Positions 11,871 through 23,282 of a stretch of 64,000 nt of DNA are shown here, in pieces (within the stretch, counting starts at the first letter, position 1; every line of letters begins with the position of its first letter). This stretch comes from Pezizomycotina sp. ARF18 (taxonomy: Eukaryota > Ascomycota). The notes beneath the pieces were generated by a model. The model worked only from the letters and a program-made list of their open reading frames with translations, did not search any database and was not told the origin of the DNA. The translations under genes and the position numbers were made by a program. Where the stretch lies: contig AZLU01000091.1 of NCBI GenBank assembly GCA_002224055.1, positions 88,462-152,461 on the forward strand. Reading direction: 5' to 3'.

Positions 11871-14452
11871 CTACAAATACGCCGGCAGGTCCCCAAATCC
11901 CCACTCACGAACCTCTCCCTCACGTTCTCGCTCCTCCATACGCCTCCGAGTAGTAAACCCTGTACAAACCATCCCACGCCAGCTCCGGATTCTTCTCCAA
12001 GAATTCTTTAAATTTCGGCATCTTATCTTCCTTCTTCTCTTCTAGTTCTTCCTTCTCGTCGTCCGACGGAGGGTACATCCGCACGAAAGCAGACAGTATA
12101 AGTTTCGTCCAAAACATCTTCGCCGTCATAGACCGCTCCGACGTCTCGAAGTCAGAGTACGCGGCGTCAGTAAGCGATCGGCGGGAGCCGGAGGAGGACA
12201 CGAGGCGGTGAAGATTGCGTGATTAGGCGAGCGTGAGTAGCCAGGAGTTATCCGTTGGTTCGTTTTCCACTTCGGCTTTGTTGATGAGGAAGGTGTTTTT
12301 CTGTGATGGAGAGGCTTGAGGTTTTCTTCGCGACGTCGTCTTGAGGTCGACCCAATCATCCTCCTCCTCTTTTTATTATAAACCGGCGGAGGAGTCCGTG
12401 ACTTTGCTTCTCTATGCTGCAGATTCTCCCGAACTCCCCCATCCACCTCGCCCGATTCGCCAGCTCCACCTGCGACGGATACCCGACATCAAACATAACC
12501 CTCCAATTCTCCCTCCGTCCCTACCCTCCTGTACCGGCCAAACATTCGGTATCGCAGCTTTCCCTTACTCGGTCCCCTAAAATACATCCTCGCATCCACA
12601 CTCTTCCACACATCTTCGCTATAAAACTTCTTCCACAGATTATCATCGCCCAAAACATCGGGAAAGAATAGTAAAAGAGTGTTATAGTTCATTTTCGTTA
12701 CGTCGAGTTCGGTACGCGAGGAAACGGCGGCGTGGACGACTTGCATCCAGAAGTAGAATTGCGTTTCGGAGTAAGGTTGCTGATCGGCGTTCGTCTGCCG
12801 TGATACGATGATCTGCCGCTGCAGCTCTGGCAGCATCTGCGCGATGACCCCCCGCGGCGCTCTTTGGTGGCGCGGATCCGCTGCAGGAGGGCGTACGCAA
12901 AGCGCTTATAACGGTCGGAGGAGACCGGGTCCGGAGCGTAATCGTCCGACGAGATCGCCAACTTCTTACCCGACAGTTCCGCGCCGGTACCGGTCGGTAG
13001 GAGGGGCTGCAAGGGTTTTAAATCCGGAAGACGCCAGCCTTCCTTCGCTTCGGGTGAGAACAGTAGCTTGGGAGTATAATACTCCTTCCATAAACCGCCG
13101 AACATAAGCATCGGATTCCTCCACAGAAAGTTCCTCAAGGGATCTAATTTCGCCGCTTCGGTTGTAGGGACGTAGTCGTCGGTGTTTACCATCGCGCGCG
13201 CGATCTCGTGCATCCAGAACGTCGTCATGGTCCTGTGTACCGTATTCCTGAACTTTCCGGGAGTTGAAGACCGCAGCATCGCCTCGAGTGACTAAGAAAC
13301 TCCTCGGACGCATCGATTACCGCAGACTGTCCGTTACCGCCGTGCCAGTCAGAAAGATGATTGCACAGTATCGTGTACGCGACGCGCAGTGCGTCCTGTG
13401 ATCCCACGCCTCCAAGCGTCCAGAACGCATGCGCGCGAGCAACTCCTCCGCTCTATCTCGAGGTCTGAATACCTCTCGCTGCGATGCGGGCGCGGAGCTC
13501 CTCGACCGTAGGAACCCTATCGAGCTCCTTCCTCTTCTCCTCTCCAATTTTTTATACTTGTCCTCGATGGTCCTGTTCTGCCGCGCCGCATCTATCCTCT
13601 CCACAACATCGTTCACTACCTCCCACAGCCCATTACTCCCGTCATCCATCACGGCGGATGTATCGTACACGCCATACTGGAAACGGCTGGACTTCGCCGC
13701 CAAAATATCTCCAACTATCCCCCGCGTCTTTTCTATACTCTCCGGCGTGACGCTGGGTAGGTCCTGCTTATTCAGTAGCACGGCGAGGAATTCGAGGTCC
13801 GGGTTCTCTTCGAGATCCCGTCGAGCTGGTAGTGTAGTTCCTCGATGGACTCGGAGAGGCGTTCGGTGTCGTTCACGTCGATGACGTGGAAGACGATCTT
13901 TGTGTTTTGGTGGTAGTGGCGGATTAGGGCTCTGAAGGCGGTTCCACACCCTGGTCGAAATATCGAGAGTTAGCGGTCATAACCTCGTGTTTTTGAATGC
14001 ATACTGTAAATATGTAGATATAGATATAGATATATATATCACGATAAAACTCAAAAAAAAAAAAGAAAAAAAAAAGTGGTAAAGGGAAAAGTGAAGTAGT
14101 AATGGGAAAGGTGTGCGGGATGCTTTACCTCCGACGTCCCAGAAAGTGAGGCGGTAGTTCTTGACGGTGATGTCCTCAACGTTGAAGCCGATCGTTGGAC
14201 TATACATTGCCGTAAAATAATCTGTTAGCATTGTGATCACGATAAACATTCATCGCAAAAAAAAAAAAAAAAAAAAAAAAGTAGAATTATTTTTCGGAGA
14301 ATGGAGAGATATTTACGTACATCGTCGTGACAATTTCCCCGAGCTTCAATTGTACAGGATCGTCGTCTTGCCCGAACGTCCAGCCCTATCATGAGCACCC
14401 GCAGGTCTGGGGCACACCCTAATGCGGTCGAAGAAGCGCGAAATGCGGACAT
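11871..14452 (-). CDS. Arf-family GTPase with long repeated C-terminal extension
   Basis: The N-terminal third is an Arf-type small GTPase. VLMIGLDV and KTTILY mark the P-loop; LKLGEIVTTI joins PTIGFNVEDI across an intron (switch I), and FWDVGG lies at the end of exon 2 (switch II). Exon 3 gives FRALIRHYHQNTKIVFHVID, LLNKQDLP (G4) and DTSAVMDDGSNGLWE (G5). Exons: 14321-14452, 14129-14199 and from 13950. Instead of ending near residue 180, the frame continues for roughly 600 residues with a charged linker and three related helical blocks: FLWRNPMLMFGGLWKEYYTP, LFFPDVLGDDNLWKKFYSED and FLEKNPELAWDGLYRVYYSE. Arf proteins normally act in membrane traffic; the tail is unfamiliar. Frame changes are single-base, two within the P-loop exon, so the exact N-terminal sequence is uncertain. 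The stop (TAG) is at 11871. Confidence 0.72.
14257..14280. repeat. 24-nt poly-A tract inside GTPase intron 1
   Basis: About 24 A residues on the + strand, lying in the 121-bp intron 14200-14320 of the Arf-type gene, where it reads as poly-T in the transcript. Confidence 0.9.
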
Positions 14453-15672
14453 TTTGTGCTCCAGTGTATGGCTAGGGAGGTGTTTGTGAGCAGGAAATGA
14501 AAAAGGAATCGTGTAGATGCGTTATCGCGATCGTAGTCGAAATAGCACTATTTGGGTTGAAACTACTTTAAGTAGATACGAAAATAAAATAAAGGACAGC
14601 GAAGGGCGTAGAGAATTCCTGCCTTGAGCCAGTTTGAGCTTGAATCCGATCGAGCAGGACAAATGGAAAGAATACTCTCGAATTTAAGTCAAAACGGTCT
14701 CAAGCAAAAAGCTATCGATCCTCCGTTGATTGACAATCTGTACACTTTCCGGTCTCCAATTTCCAATTTTTCAGATCATGACATCTATGCCACACTTCTA
14801 CTGCCTCGTTCCTATTGTTGCCAACGTTCCTGCATCAAAGAAATCAGCCTTTTTTCGATGTGACAAACCTCGCCTGTTCAGCCGCAAGGCTGCTTTTTCG
14901 CCTAAAATTCCATCAGTAGTATTGGCATTTCGGCGGAGGATCGTTGAACAAATCCTGCGTAGCCGGGAAACGTGGCCCAAAGACGGCAACAATAATTCAA
15001 TGATAAAAAAAAAGCCACTCAGATAGGAAGAGAAAAATGACAATGACAAATATGACTCCTTTCACGTTTTCCCCCTTCCAACAAGTTGGTATTAGTGGGA
15101 TGTCAACGGTCGAAAACGATTAGTGTACGAGAGGATTTGAGCGGAAAGGTTTACTGAAAAAAAAAAAAAAAAAAAACAGCAGGAAAGAGTAGGACGAGAG
15201 AGGGAATAAGTACGTGCGTGTCGAGGAGCGGGTAACTGTCAACCTTTTTTCTCTTCAGGACAACGTGCAGGAGGGAGCATTCGATCCGCGACTCCTTTTC
15301 TTTTCAGATCAAGATCACAATTTTCATGGTGGAGGATCATTTTGAGGCAATTTACCTATTAGATTATATGTCAAAGGACGGATCCTATTCATGCGAAGAA
15401 GAAACGTCCTGAAAGATATTTCATTGCGAGCTGAGGTGTTAAATTTTTTTTTTTTTTTTTTTTTTTTTAATCGTGTTGAACCTATCAGAGGTGATCCTGC
15501 TCCTCCGCCACATGTTTTTATACTCCGCTAGCAAAAATACCATAAGATCCGACTTGCTGAATGTGATCCGATGCCAAATAATATATCCGCTCCATAATGA
15601 CCATATAAACTATAGAAACGATGCCGATCGCTCCACCTCCTGGGAATAAAACATATGCAAAATAAAAAAAAC
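14453..15672. other. Intergenic stretch with A and T runs
   Basis: Holds an A run near 15158-15175 and a T run of about 25 nt at 15444-15468. Open frames at 14624-15049 have no recognised domain. It includes the GTPase promoter on its left side. Confidence 0.45.
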
Positions 15673-16703
15673 TTAAACAGACATCTTCATAATAATCCCC
15701 GGCCAAGGATCATACCCCTCAACCTCAAAGTCCTCAAACTTAAAGTCATCAATATCCCTGACGTTCCTCGTGATCCGACACTTCGGCCACTCCTTCGGCT
15801 CCCTAACAAGCTGCCTCTTCAGCGCGTCCACGTGGTCCATGTACACGTGCGCGTCGCCCATCACGTGCGTGAACACTCCCGGTTTCAACCCGCTTACGTG
15901 CGCCAGCATCTTCGTCAGCAAAGCGTACGACGCGATGTTGAACGGCACTCCCAGTCCCATGTCGCAGGAGCGCTGGTACAGCTGGCAGTTCAACTCCCCT
16001 ACCGGCTTCTCTCCTCCTTCCATAGTTGTGTTTTGTTTAGGATAAGAAACGTAGAACTGCGCGAACATATGACACGGCGGCAGCGCCATCTTATTTAAAT
16101 CCGCGACGTTCCACGCCGACAGTATAATCCTCCTATCGTACGGACTATTCTTGAGCTTATGTATAACCTCCGCGAGCTGATCCACTCCCTTCCCCGTATA
16201 ATCCGTCTCGCAGTCCACATATTCGGCACCGAAATGCCGCCACTGGAAACCGTAGACCGGTCCGAGGTCGCCTTCTTTACGCTCCGTGAGGCCGATGGAG
16301 TCGAGGTATGCGCGGGAGCCGTTGCCGTCCCATATCTTCACGCCGACGGCTTGGAGGGGTGCCGTGGAGGTGTTGCCGGATACGAACCAGAGGAGCTCGT
16401 GGATTATGGAGCGGAGGTGAACGCGCTTGGTGGTTAGGAGGGGGAAGGTGTCGTTTCGGAGGGAGAACTTTAGGGGAGGTGGGGCGAAGAGGGAGAGGGT
16501 TCCTGTGCCGGTGCGGTCGGGGCGGAATTCGCCTGTTTCGATGATTAGGCGGACGAGGTCGAGGTATTGGAGCTCCTCGTGGGGGTGGAGGAGGCTGAGG
16601 AGGGGTTGTTGGTGTGTTGCTTTGTTGGTGGAGCTACACCGGCCGCTGCAGGAAGTGAGCCGAGCAGCAGCTCAGCCGTCCCGTTGGCTGCTTCGGTAGC
16701 CAT
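15673..16703 (-). CDS. Thymidylate synthase
   Basis: ThyA-type thymidylate synthase converts dUMP and methylene-tetrahydrofolate to dTMP and dihydrofolate, supplying DNA synthesis. The conserved body is one uninterrupted frame of about 310 codons with no intron. It starts with [16 protein letters not shown], then [31 protein letters not shown] and [30 protein letters not shown], and the catalytic cysteine in [12 protein letters not shown] follow, then [20 protein letters not shown] and DAHVYMDHV. The end ([10 protein letters not shown]) matches the family C-terminus. The only nearby ATG (16703, MATEAANG) is one frame off from the conserved body, needing a single-base change or a small intron around 16610. 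Apart from that it is the least disturbed gene in the window. No repressor or riboswitch site was seen. Confidence 0.95.
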
Positions 16704-17803
16704 AAGCTAGTAGGCCTGTGAAGAAGATGTCTATCGAGGAGAACTTATTAGTCAGAGAAAGGAGCTGTTTTGAGCGTAGTGACAATGTCGCGGTTGTCGT
16801 GTTTTGCACTTTTGGACCTTGGGGGAAGATAGAGTATTGGATACAACTTTGTGCTTACACAAGAAGCTTGCTCGTATGCTCATTCACGTCTCCTTAGCGA
16901 GAGCTCAATGTTACTCGAAGTAGATCGTGATTGAAAGAATAGGTGGTGAGCTGCTGTAGATGGTCCTGGTCCTGGGTTGCGGTTGAGACGTGGATGGAGA
17001 AAGAAAAATGGACAGAATGGAACTTCGTGCAAAGAAATTTCAACAGACGCGTCAAGTGGATGGAAGAATGCCAAAGAACCAAGGGTATTTAGCGTGGGTA
17101 GTCTTGGCGATGAAATTCCGTTAATTGCCGAAGTATAAATATATGCGCAGCACATATACCTCTGAGGCTCTGACCCGACCTCGAACATAGTCCTTTCCTC
17201 CGACTTTACAACCGTACAAAAACCGCACTGAAAATCTGGGACTATAAGGATATATCTCCTCCTTCCTCGTTGTAAGTATCGCCACTTTCAGCTATTGCTT
17301 CCTTTTCATAACTTCCCTATATATGTTTACTTGGCTTAATTAGCTAACCTTTGTTTCAATTATATCAGCACTATAAGTAGGAACAACGTCGGATGATTAT
17401 AATTGAGAAGGATTAAAGAATACCATTCTTACTAAGTATCTCTGATCGTATAAAACTCGACCGGAAGCAGACTACGTATATTAATTAGTCTAGACCTGCT
17501 TCCGGAACATTTACCACTGACGCTAGCAACTTTCGGCTATTATCAACCAAAAAAAAATAAAAAATAAAATAAAAATAAAAAAAAGTGTCTCCATTGGGTC
17601 AACGGCCCTCAGGAAGCTTTGAAGGAAACGGTGAGAAACTAAAGTGGCAAGCATACGAAGTTATCGAGGAAGAATGTAAGCGGTTGGTACATGTGGCGGA
17701 AACAAAATACGAGGCTTCCCCTCGTGTTTTCGTCCCGGTTTTGCATGCCAATACATGAGAAATCTGGACTAACCACATCACTTTAGCCGATTGAATAAAT
17801 ACG
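16704..17803. other. Intergenic region between divergent genes
   Basis: Separates the thymidylate synthase (leftward) from BTB copy 7 (rightward) and should contain both promoters. An A-rich low-complexity stretch lies at 17549-17584. A near-palindromic pair of CCGGAAGCAG/CTGCTTCCGG elements flanks 17461-17504. No gene recognised. Confidence 0.45.
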
Positions 17804-18870
17804 ATGCCAATTTATAATATTCCCCCGGAGATCGCTACCATGATGTGCTCTGGTCGGTATTCGGACCTGCGGATCAACTGCGGGGCGAGAGCTTTACCGT
17901 TCACAAAGTTATCGTCTGCAGCCAGTCCGAGTACTTTGCGAAAGCCTGTGATAGCGGCTTCAAGGTGAAATCCACCCCGTCAAACCGGGGACTGACGGAT
18001 AATTACCCCAAGCAGTCGGCGACTGTTTCCCATCTATTGGCAGCTTTCATAAGGACGAAAATTGTTAGAACCTACAGCTATACTAATTACCTCGCAGGAG
18101 GCTTCCGAAGGCATCATCGACTTAAAGGACGAAGACCCCGAAGCGGTAGCAAAGATGGTGGCCTACTTCTATGCCGGCGATTACGACGAAAACGGGACCC
18201 CGATCGGCAAGCAAGAGGCGGAAGACCCCATCGTTCGAGCTCAGCTGATTAACGTGCAGCTCTACGCGATAGGAGATAAATACGCAATTCCCGTCTCAAG
18301 GACCTTGCAGTCGAAAAGTTCATCTCACATAGCCCGGAGGAGTGGATATCCGGGATTATAGAAATTCTCCGGGCTATCTATACTACGACGCCAGACAGCG
18401 ACCAGCGGCTACGCGACTTGGTTGTCGCGTCCTGGCTCGATAACTACGAGGCTAGGAGTTTAAACCAGAAGGAACACACAGACCTTCTAAAAGAACTCCC
18501 AGAGGCACGCGCTGATATCTTGGAGAAGACGCTATTGAAGAGAGACGAAGTGATCCAAAAGCTGGAGTCCGCGTTGCAGGTCGCCGAAGCGACGGCCGCG
18601 ACCCTCACTGCGGATGTATCAACACTCAAGGACCAAAAAGACCGTTTAGAGCATGAGAAGTTAATCCTGAGGTCCCAAGTGGAAATGGCTCACGCTACAG
18701 GCCGCCGCGCGTGGGAAGCAGCGATTCAAGAGATCGGTATTAGTCGTAATTGCCCCGGCGGCTGCGAGGGTCGCCGCGGGCGTCTCGTCTTCGACAGCAA
18801 GAGAAGCGATTACGCCGAGGGTAAAGTTTGCTTGAAGTGTAGAAGTGGTGAATGCGATGTGGAAAGATAA
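17804..18870 (+). CDS. BTB/POZ protein with coiled coil and Cys-rich tail (copy 7)
   Basis: Starts at ATG 17804 (MPIYNIPPEIATMM). The BTB domain reads GRYSDLRINCG, then ESFTVHKVIVCSQSEYFAKA and CDSGFK. A 133-bp intron (17965-18097, branch-like TACTAAT, acceptor GCAG) is followed by EASEGIIDLKDEDPEAVAKM and VAYFYAGDYDENGTP. This is the common fungal BTB type, different from the MENNL copies. DKYAIPV, VEKFISHSPEEWISGIIEIL and YTTTPDSDQRLRDLV follow. Then comes a heptad-like coiled coil (LEKTLLKRDEVIQKLESAL, STLKDQKDRLEHEKLILRSQ) and a Cys tail (CPGGCEG, CLKCRSGEC) that could bind zinc. Two single-base breaks, near 17880 and 18295, split the frame; otherwise the gene reads through. Partner unknown. 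Confidence 0.82.
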
Positions 18871-19742
18871 TAAACAAACTTGCAACTATTCTAGAAAGTA
18901 AGATATTGGAGACGGATATTTGGCGCTGAACTGCTGGAACTGTTATCTAGTTGGCCATCCATGGCTTATTATGAATTTACTCTTAGTAGTATTAGGTTAC
19001 CCCCAACATCCACGTCAACTTTTTGGCGGACCCTCGAGTGCGTAGATAGTAATAGGCGGATTATTAGACCGGTCTACTTTTCGAACTAAAAAAAAAAAAA
19101 AAACTATAAAAAGCTATAAAAAAAGATTAAACATTAATTTAACTTTATAAATAATTTATTTTAAAGACTTTAATATAGGTAATATATATACTTCTAAGCC
19201 TCTTAAGTTAAAGAGGTCTAATATATTATTATTATTATTATATTATTATTATTATACTATTACAACGGCAAAAAACCTCGGAACAATTTCAAAAGTTACC
19301 CTCCTTATCAATTATCATCCGCAAAAGATAGACCCCTCCCCCTCCCTCAAGTTTCAACCACCACAGACAATCATTATTATTACCAACGATTCCACCATCA
19401 CCACACCATTGTCGATCGTCATTATCGTCGGACCTCGATCCATATATCGATCTACTGCTAGCTGGTGGTAATTTGATCACTAGTCGAAGCCGTCTCCTGT
19501 TTCTTTTCCCTACCCGCGCCGACAATCAATGCGAAACACCGCCGAGGCGATAAGGACCCCTTGCTTGCTTCTTTCTCTCCCGGTTCCCGCAATTGCAAAC
19601 CCTCAAGGCTCAGCCTCGTCCACCTCCCGACTGTCGACCTATCTCCAACATCACCATCTCAATTGACATGAGCATCAGTATCGCGGCAAAAGAACCACCT
19701 CATCGATAAAGATTACACCCACCAATACGCAAGCAACAGACC
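18871..19742. other. AT-rich intergenic stretch with ATT microsatellite
   Basis: The centre (about 19088-19260) is strongly AT-rich with a poly-A run and an (ATT)n-like microsatellite at 19225-19257. No gene recognised. The right part is the promoter region of the helicase gene. Confidence 0.55.
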
Positions 19743-22700
19743 ATGCAACCATATCAACGAATGTACCGCACACCGGCAAAGAAGAAACCCCCTCCGACCA
19801 TGTCCATCCTCTCCCTCTCCCCGAGATCTCCCTGCACATCGCCGGCTTCCTGCAAACCTCCGACATCGACTCCCTCTCCGCCGCCATCCCACCCCTCTCA
19901 CGACTCCTCTCTGCATCATACCCGTGGCGAAACCGCTGGCAGTCCTTCAAATCCTCCTTCTCGACGCTATTCTGGCAGATACAGGACTCCCAGCGCGGGA
20001 CATACTCGCAGCTCTACCAGAACATGTACAACAACGGCCTGCACCGGTCACAAGCGGCCTACGAGAAATCGCAGTTACTCGAAGAAAGATTAAGGAGAGG
20101 ATTAAGGAGATGGGGTTCGGTGATATACAGCGGTTAACTCCCGAGGCTGCGTTTAGCGGGTTACACCACGTTTTTAATGAGGGGGATAGGGGGTTGAGGA
20201 TGCGTAGCGTGACGGGAGATTCGGAGCATATTAGTAACGTCGCTTCGAAGGCTCTGGAGGACGCACTGAATAAAATTGCGCCGGTGGAGCTTGTGGGGAA
20301 GTTCATTCCGGAGTTCAAGCCGAAGTGGAGCGGGTTGAGCAGGGACTATGCGCTGCTTACGGCGTATTTATTCTACGCGAGCCTTTCGCCGGCGGACGTG
20401 CGATACCTACGGTTGGGGATATGGTGTTCGTGGATGAACCGTCGCTGGTGGAGTACTTTTGCTTCTTGGGGCTGTTTTTACGGTTGTATATGCTCGACAG
20501 CGTGTTACGGCCGGATATGGAACCTAAAAGCGTAACCCAGGGTGCAGTGAGTTTTCAAGCGGTGGTTATACTGGAGGGGAAGTTGGACCAGTACCTTGAG
20601 GGGTTTTTCGCGCCGTCGCTGCATAGGCCGATGTTCAGGCCGAAATTTCCTAGGTGGAAGATGGTCAGCTCGCAGGGTTCGCCGCAAGGGCAGCTCACGC
20701 TGTCGTCGACGGTTAGGAGCTCGTCGCAGTCGCATTCGTCATCGCAACAAAATCAGAATACGGACGTGGTCACGCTTACGGCGGAGCAGCAGCTTATCGT
20801 AGATGCGGATATTAAGAAAGGCGAACTATTCAAGGTGCGCGCGTACGCGGGGACGGGGAAGACGAGGTGTCTCGTGGAGTACGCCGCCGCGAGGCCGCGC
20901 GTGAAGATGTTATATCTCGCGTATAATAAGTCCGCGCAGATCGACGCGGAGATACGGTTCAAGCGCTGCAGGAATGTCACCGCGCGCACGATACACTCGC
21001 TGGCGCTGGGGGCGCTGAAGTTTACGAATAAGAAGGTATACCGGAAGCTTACCGCGGCGAGGAAGACTTCATCGAGCGCATGCACCCGGAAAGGGTCGTG
21101 GAGTTGTTGGACCTGGCGAAGGTCGCGCCGAGCTGCTACTTGAAACGACCGGGGGAAAAGTGGAAGGAAGCGTACACCCTGAACGTCGCGAGGATGGTTA
21201 TGATCACGCTGGAGAAGTTCTGCGAGAGCTCCGACGAGCAACCGACAGAGGCGCAGCTGCCGCATAAGCTCATGCGGGCTAAGGGCCTAAAACCCTCAAG
21301 TATACTCGAGCTCGCCCGAAAAGCGTGGTCGCTGATCGTCGCGGGGAAATCGGACTCGATATCGCACGACATGTACGTCAAGTTCATGTCGCTGGACGAT
21401 AAAGGGGACCACGCCATGTTCTCCGATTACTCCGTCATCATGTTCGACGAGGCGCAGGACGCGTCGAGCTGCCAGAAGGATATCATACTGCGGCAGATGG
21501 TCCGGAGCGGTATTCTGTGTGTCGGTGATCCGTATCAGCAAATCTACCAGTTCCGCGGAGCGAAGAACGAGTGCTTTGATGATGAGATGCACCCGCCGAC
21601 CCGGACGTTCCACCTCACGACGAGTTTCGGTTCGGGTTGGAGATTGCCAGCGTTGCGAATTGCCTGCTGAGGAACGTTAGGGAGGTCGTACCCGTGCACG
21701 GCGCGCGCAGAAAGGAGGAGGATTCGGAGGGGATATACAGGTTAAGCCGGAACGGAGTGTTCCCCGAAAACGCGGAGGGCGTGGGAGGGGATTTACAGTT
21801 CGCGATGATATTCCGCAAGAACGCGACGATGATTAGATTCGTGCTACAGCGCGCGACGAAGGATATTAAATTCTTCTTCAAGGGGAATACGATGAACCAC
21901 TGCTCGAAAGTATTCCCCTTGTTGCGCGATGCGTACCATTTATTCCACCACCGCAAGAGATCACGGCTTAAGGGATTACAAGGTTTTAGCAACTGGGAAG
22001 AAGCGAAGCAGTACTACGACGGCCACTCCGATGACGCGGACTTGCAGACCGACGAGCGCGTAACGGCGCTGGCGATTGTCTTACCGCTGGAGGCTATGAT
22101 AGCGGACCTGAACAACGACTTTTTAAATATATTGGATATGTGCCAGCGAAACGTCTCCAGCCAGGAAGCGTACGCCGATATTATCTTGAGTACGGTGCAC
22201 CAGAGCAAAGGATTAGAATACGACAACGTCGTCGTGGTAACGACTTCGATTTAAGCCCCGACGACGCGGAAGCCGCTGCGTTCGGTTTCCATAAGCGGAG
22301 GGAGGTTATGAATCTGCTGTACGTTGCGTGTACGCGTGCTAGGAAGCGGTTGTTCTTGTCGAGGGCGGTGATGCAGTTCTTCGCGCAGGAAAGGGGGGTT
22401 TATAGGTTGTTTTTGAGCGGGAAGCAGGATGGCGTGGATTGTCCGGTTTGTCGGGGTGTTATGCGACACCGCCGTCGAGTCCTGATGTGCCGTTCGGGAG
22501 GGTTCCGCTGCCGCCTCCGCAGACGCTGATAGGGTACGAGAGCGTCGTGCCCGTCGCGTTCGAGCAAAACTCCGATCTACTATGCGATAACGCCCCGACG
22601 TTTCCATCGCAAATTCCATCTGGTAAACACAGGGAAATCGTATCCTGCGTCTCCTGCGCACTAACATGGAAAGCCAACGACCGGGACACAGATGAAGAAA

Positions 22701-23003
22701 TCGTCACATTCGCAGAGGGCGTGAGGAACATCCTTACGCTACCGAATAACGCCAAGTCTACTGCGAGTAGTAGTACGATGGTGTTTATACATAATAAGGT
22801 GGTGTATCCGGATACGTTGAGGACTGCTATGGCGGATTGTCTGGGAAATACGCCGATAGGAAATGGATGGGGGTAGTAAGTGGGGGCGGGATAGGGAGAG
22901 GGTTTGGAGTGGGGTGGCGTATAGGAGAGATGTTAGGGAGGCGGAGGAGGTGGCGTATGACGATGAGGATATTGATGCGTGGATTGGGAACGCGGAGTAT
23001 TAA
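19743..23003 (+). CDS. FBH1-like F-box/UvrD DNA helicase
   Basis: FBH1 is an SCF-associated 3'-5' DNA helicase that limits Rad51-dependent recombination; the order F-box then UvrD helicase identifies it. The F-box reads LPLPEISLHIAGFLQTSDI near 19810-19870. Walker A is VRAYAGTGKTRCLVEYAA near 20840-20890, then MLYLAYNKSAQ and TARTIHSLALGAL (motif Ia). VIMFDEAQDASS (motif II) and GDPYQQIYQFRGA (motif III) lie at 21435-21565. SFRFGLEIASVAN (motif IV) is near 21625, STVHQSKGLEYDNVVV (motif V) near 22190, and EVMNLLYVACTRARKRLFL (motif VI) near 22300. An acidic tail (EEVAYDDEDIDAWIGNAEY) ends at 23003. About nine frame changes split it. Each one I could resolve is explained by one missing base, with no nonsense codons between, which favours sequencing error over decay. 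No intron needed. Confidence 0.88.
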
Positions 23004-23282
23004 TATGTTTCTTTTTTTCTTTTCTTCCTTCCTCTATTTCTTTATATATATCTTGGTATTTTCATTGGTATATGGTATGCGTTTGGTTTTTCTTTCCGTG
23101 GGGTTCGGCGTTCTAGATACTCTACATTTTCGTTTATCCATTTCGCTTCCTGAATTACCCTTTGGTAAATTTTCTATTTTTTTTTTTTTTTTTTTCAATA
23201 TCACTTGCACTTGTTTCTTTCTCACAAATTATATATCTCGTTAACTGGTAAGTAGTGCTTTACCCCTCTGTTCCCATTTTTC

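Noticed and set aside
15655-16544. Plus-strand open frames across the thymidylate synthase
   Set aside because: They are antisense shadows of the conserved minus-strand gene.
19675-20318. Minus-strand open frames opposite the F-box region
   Set aside because: The plus strand has the F-box and helicase motifs; the opposite frames carry none.
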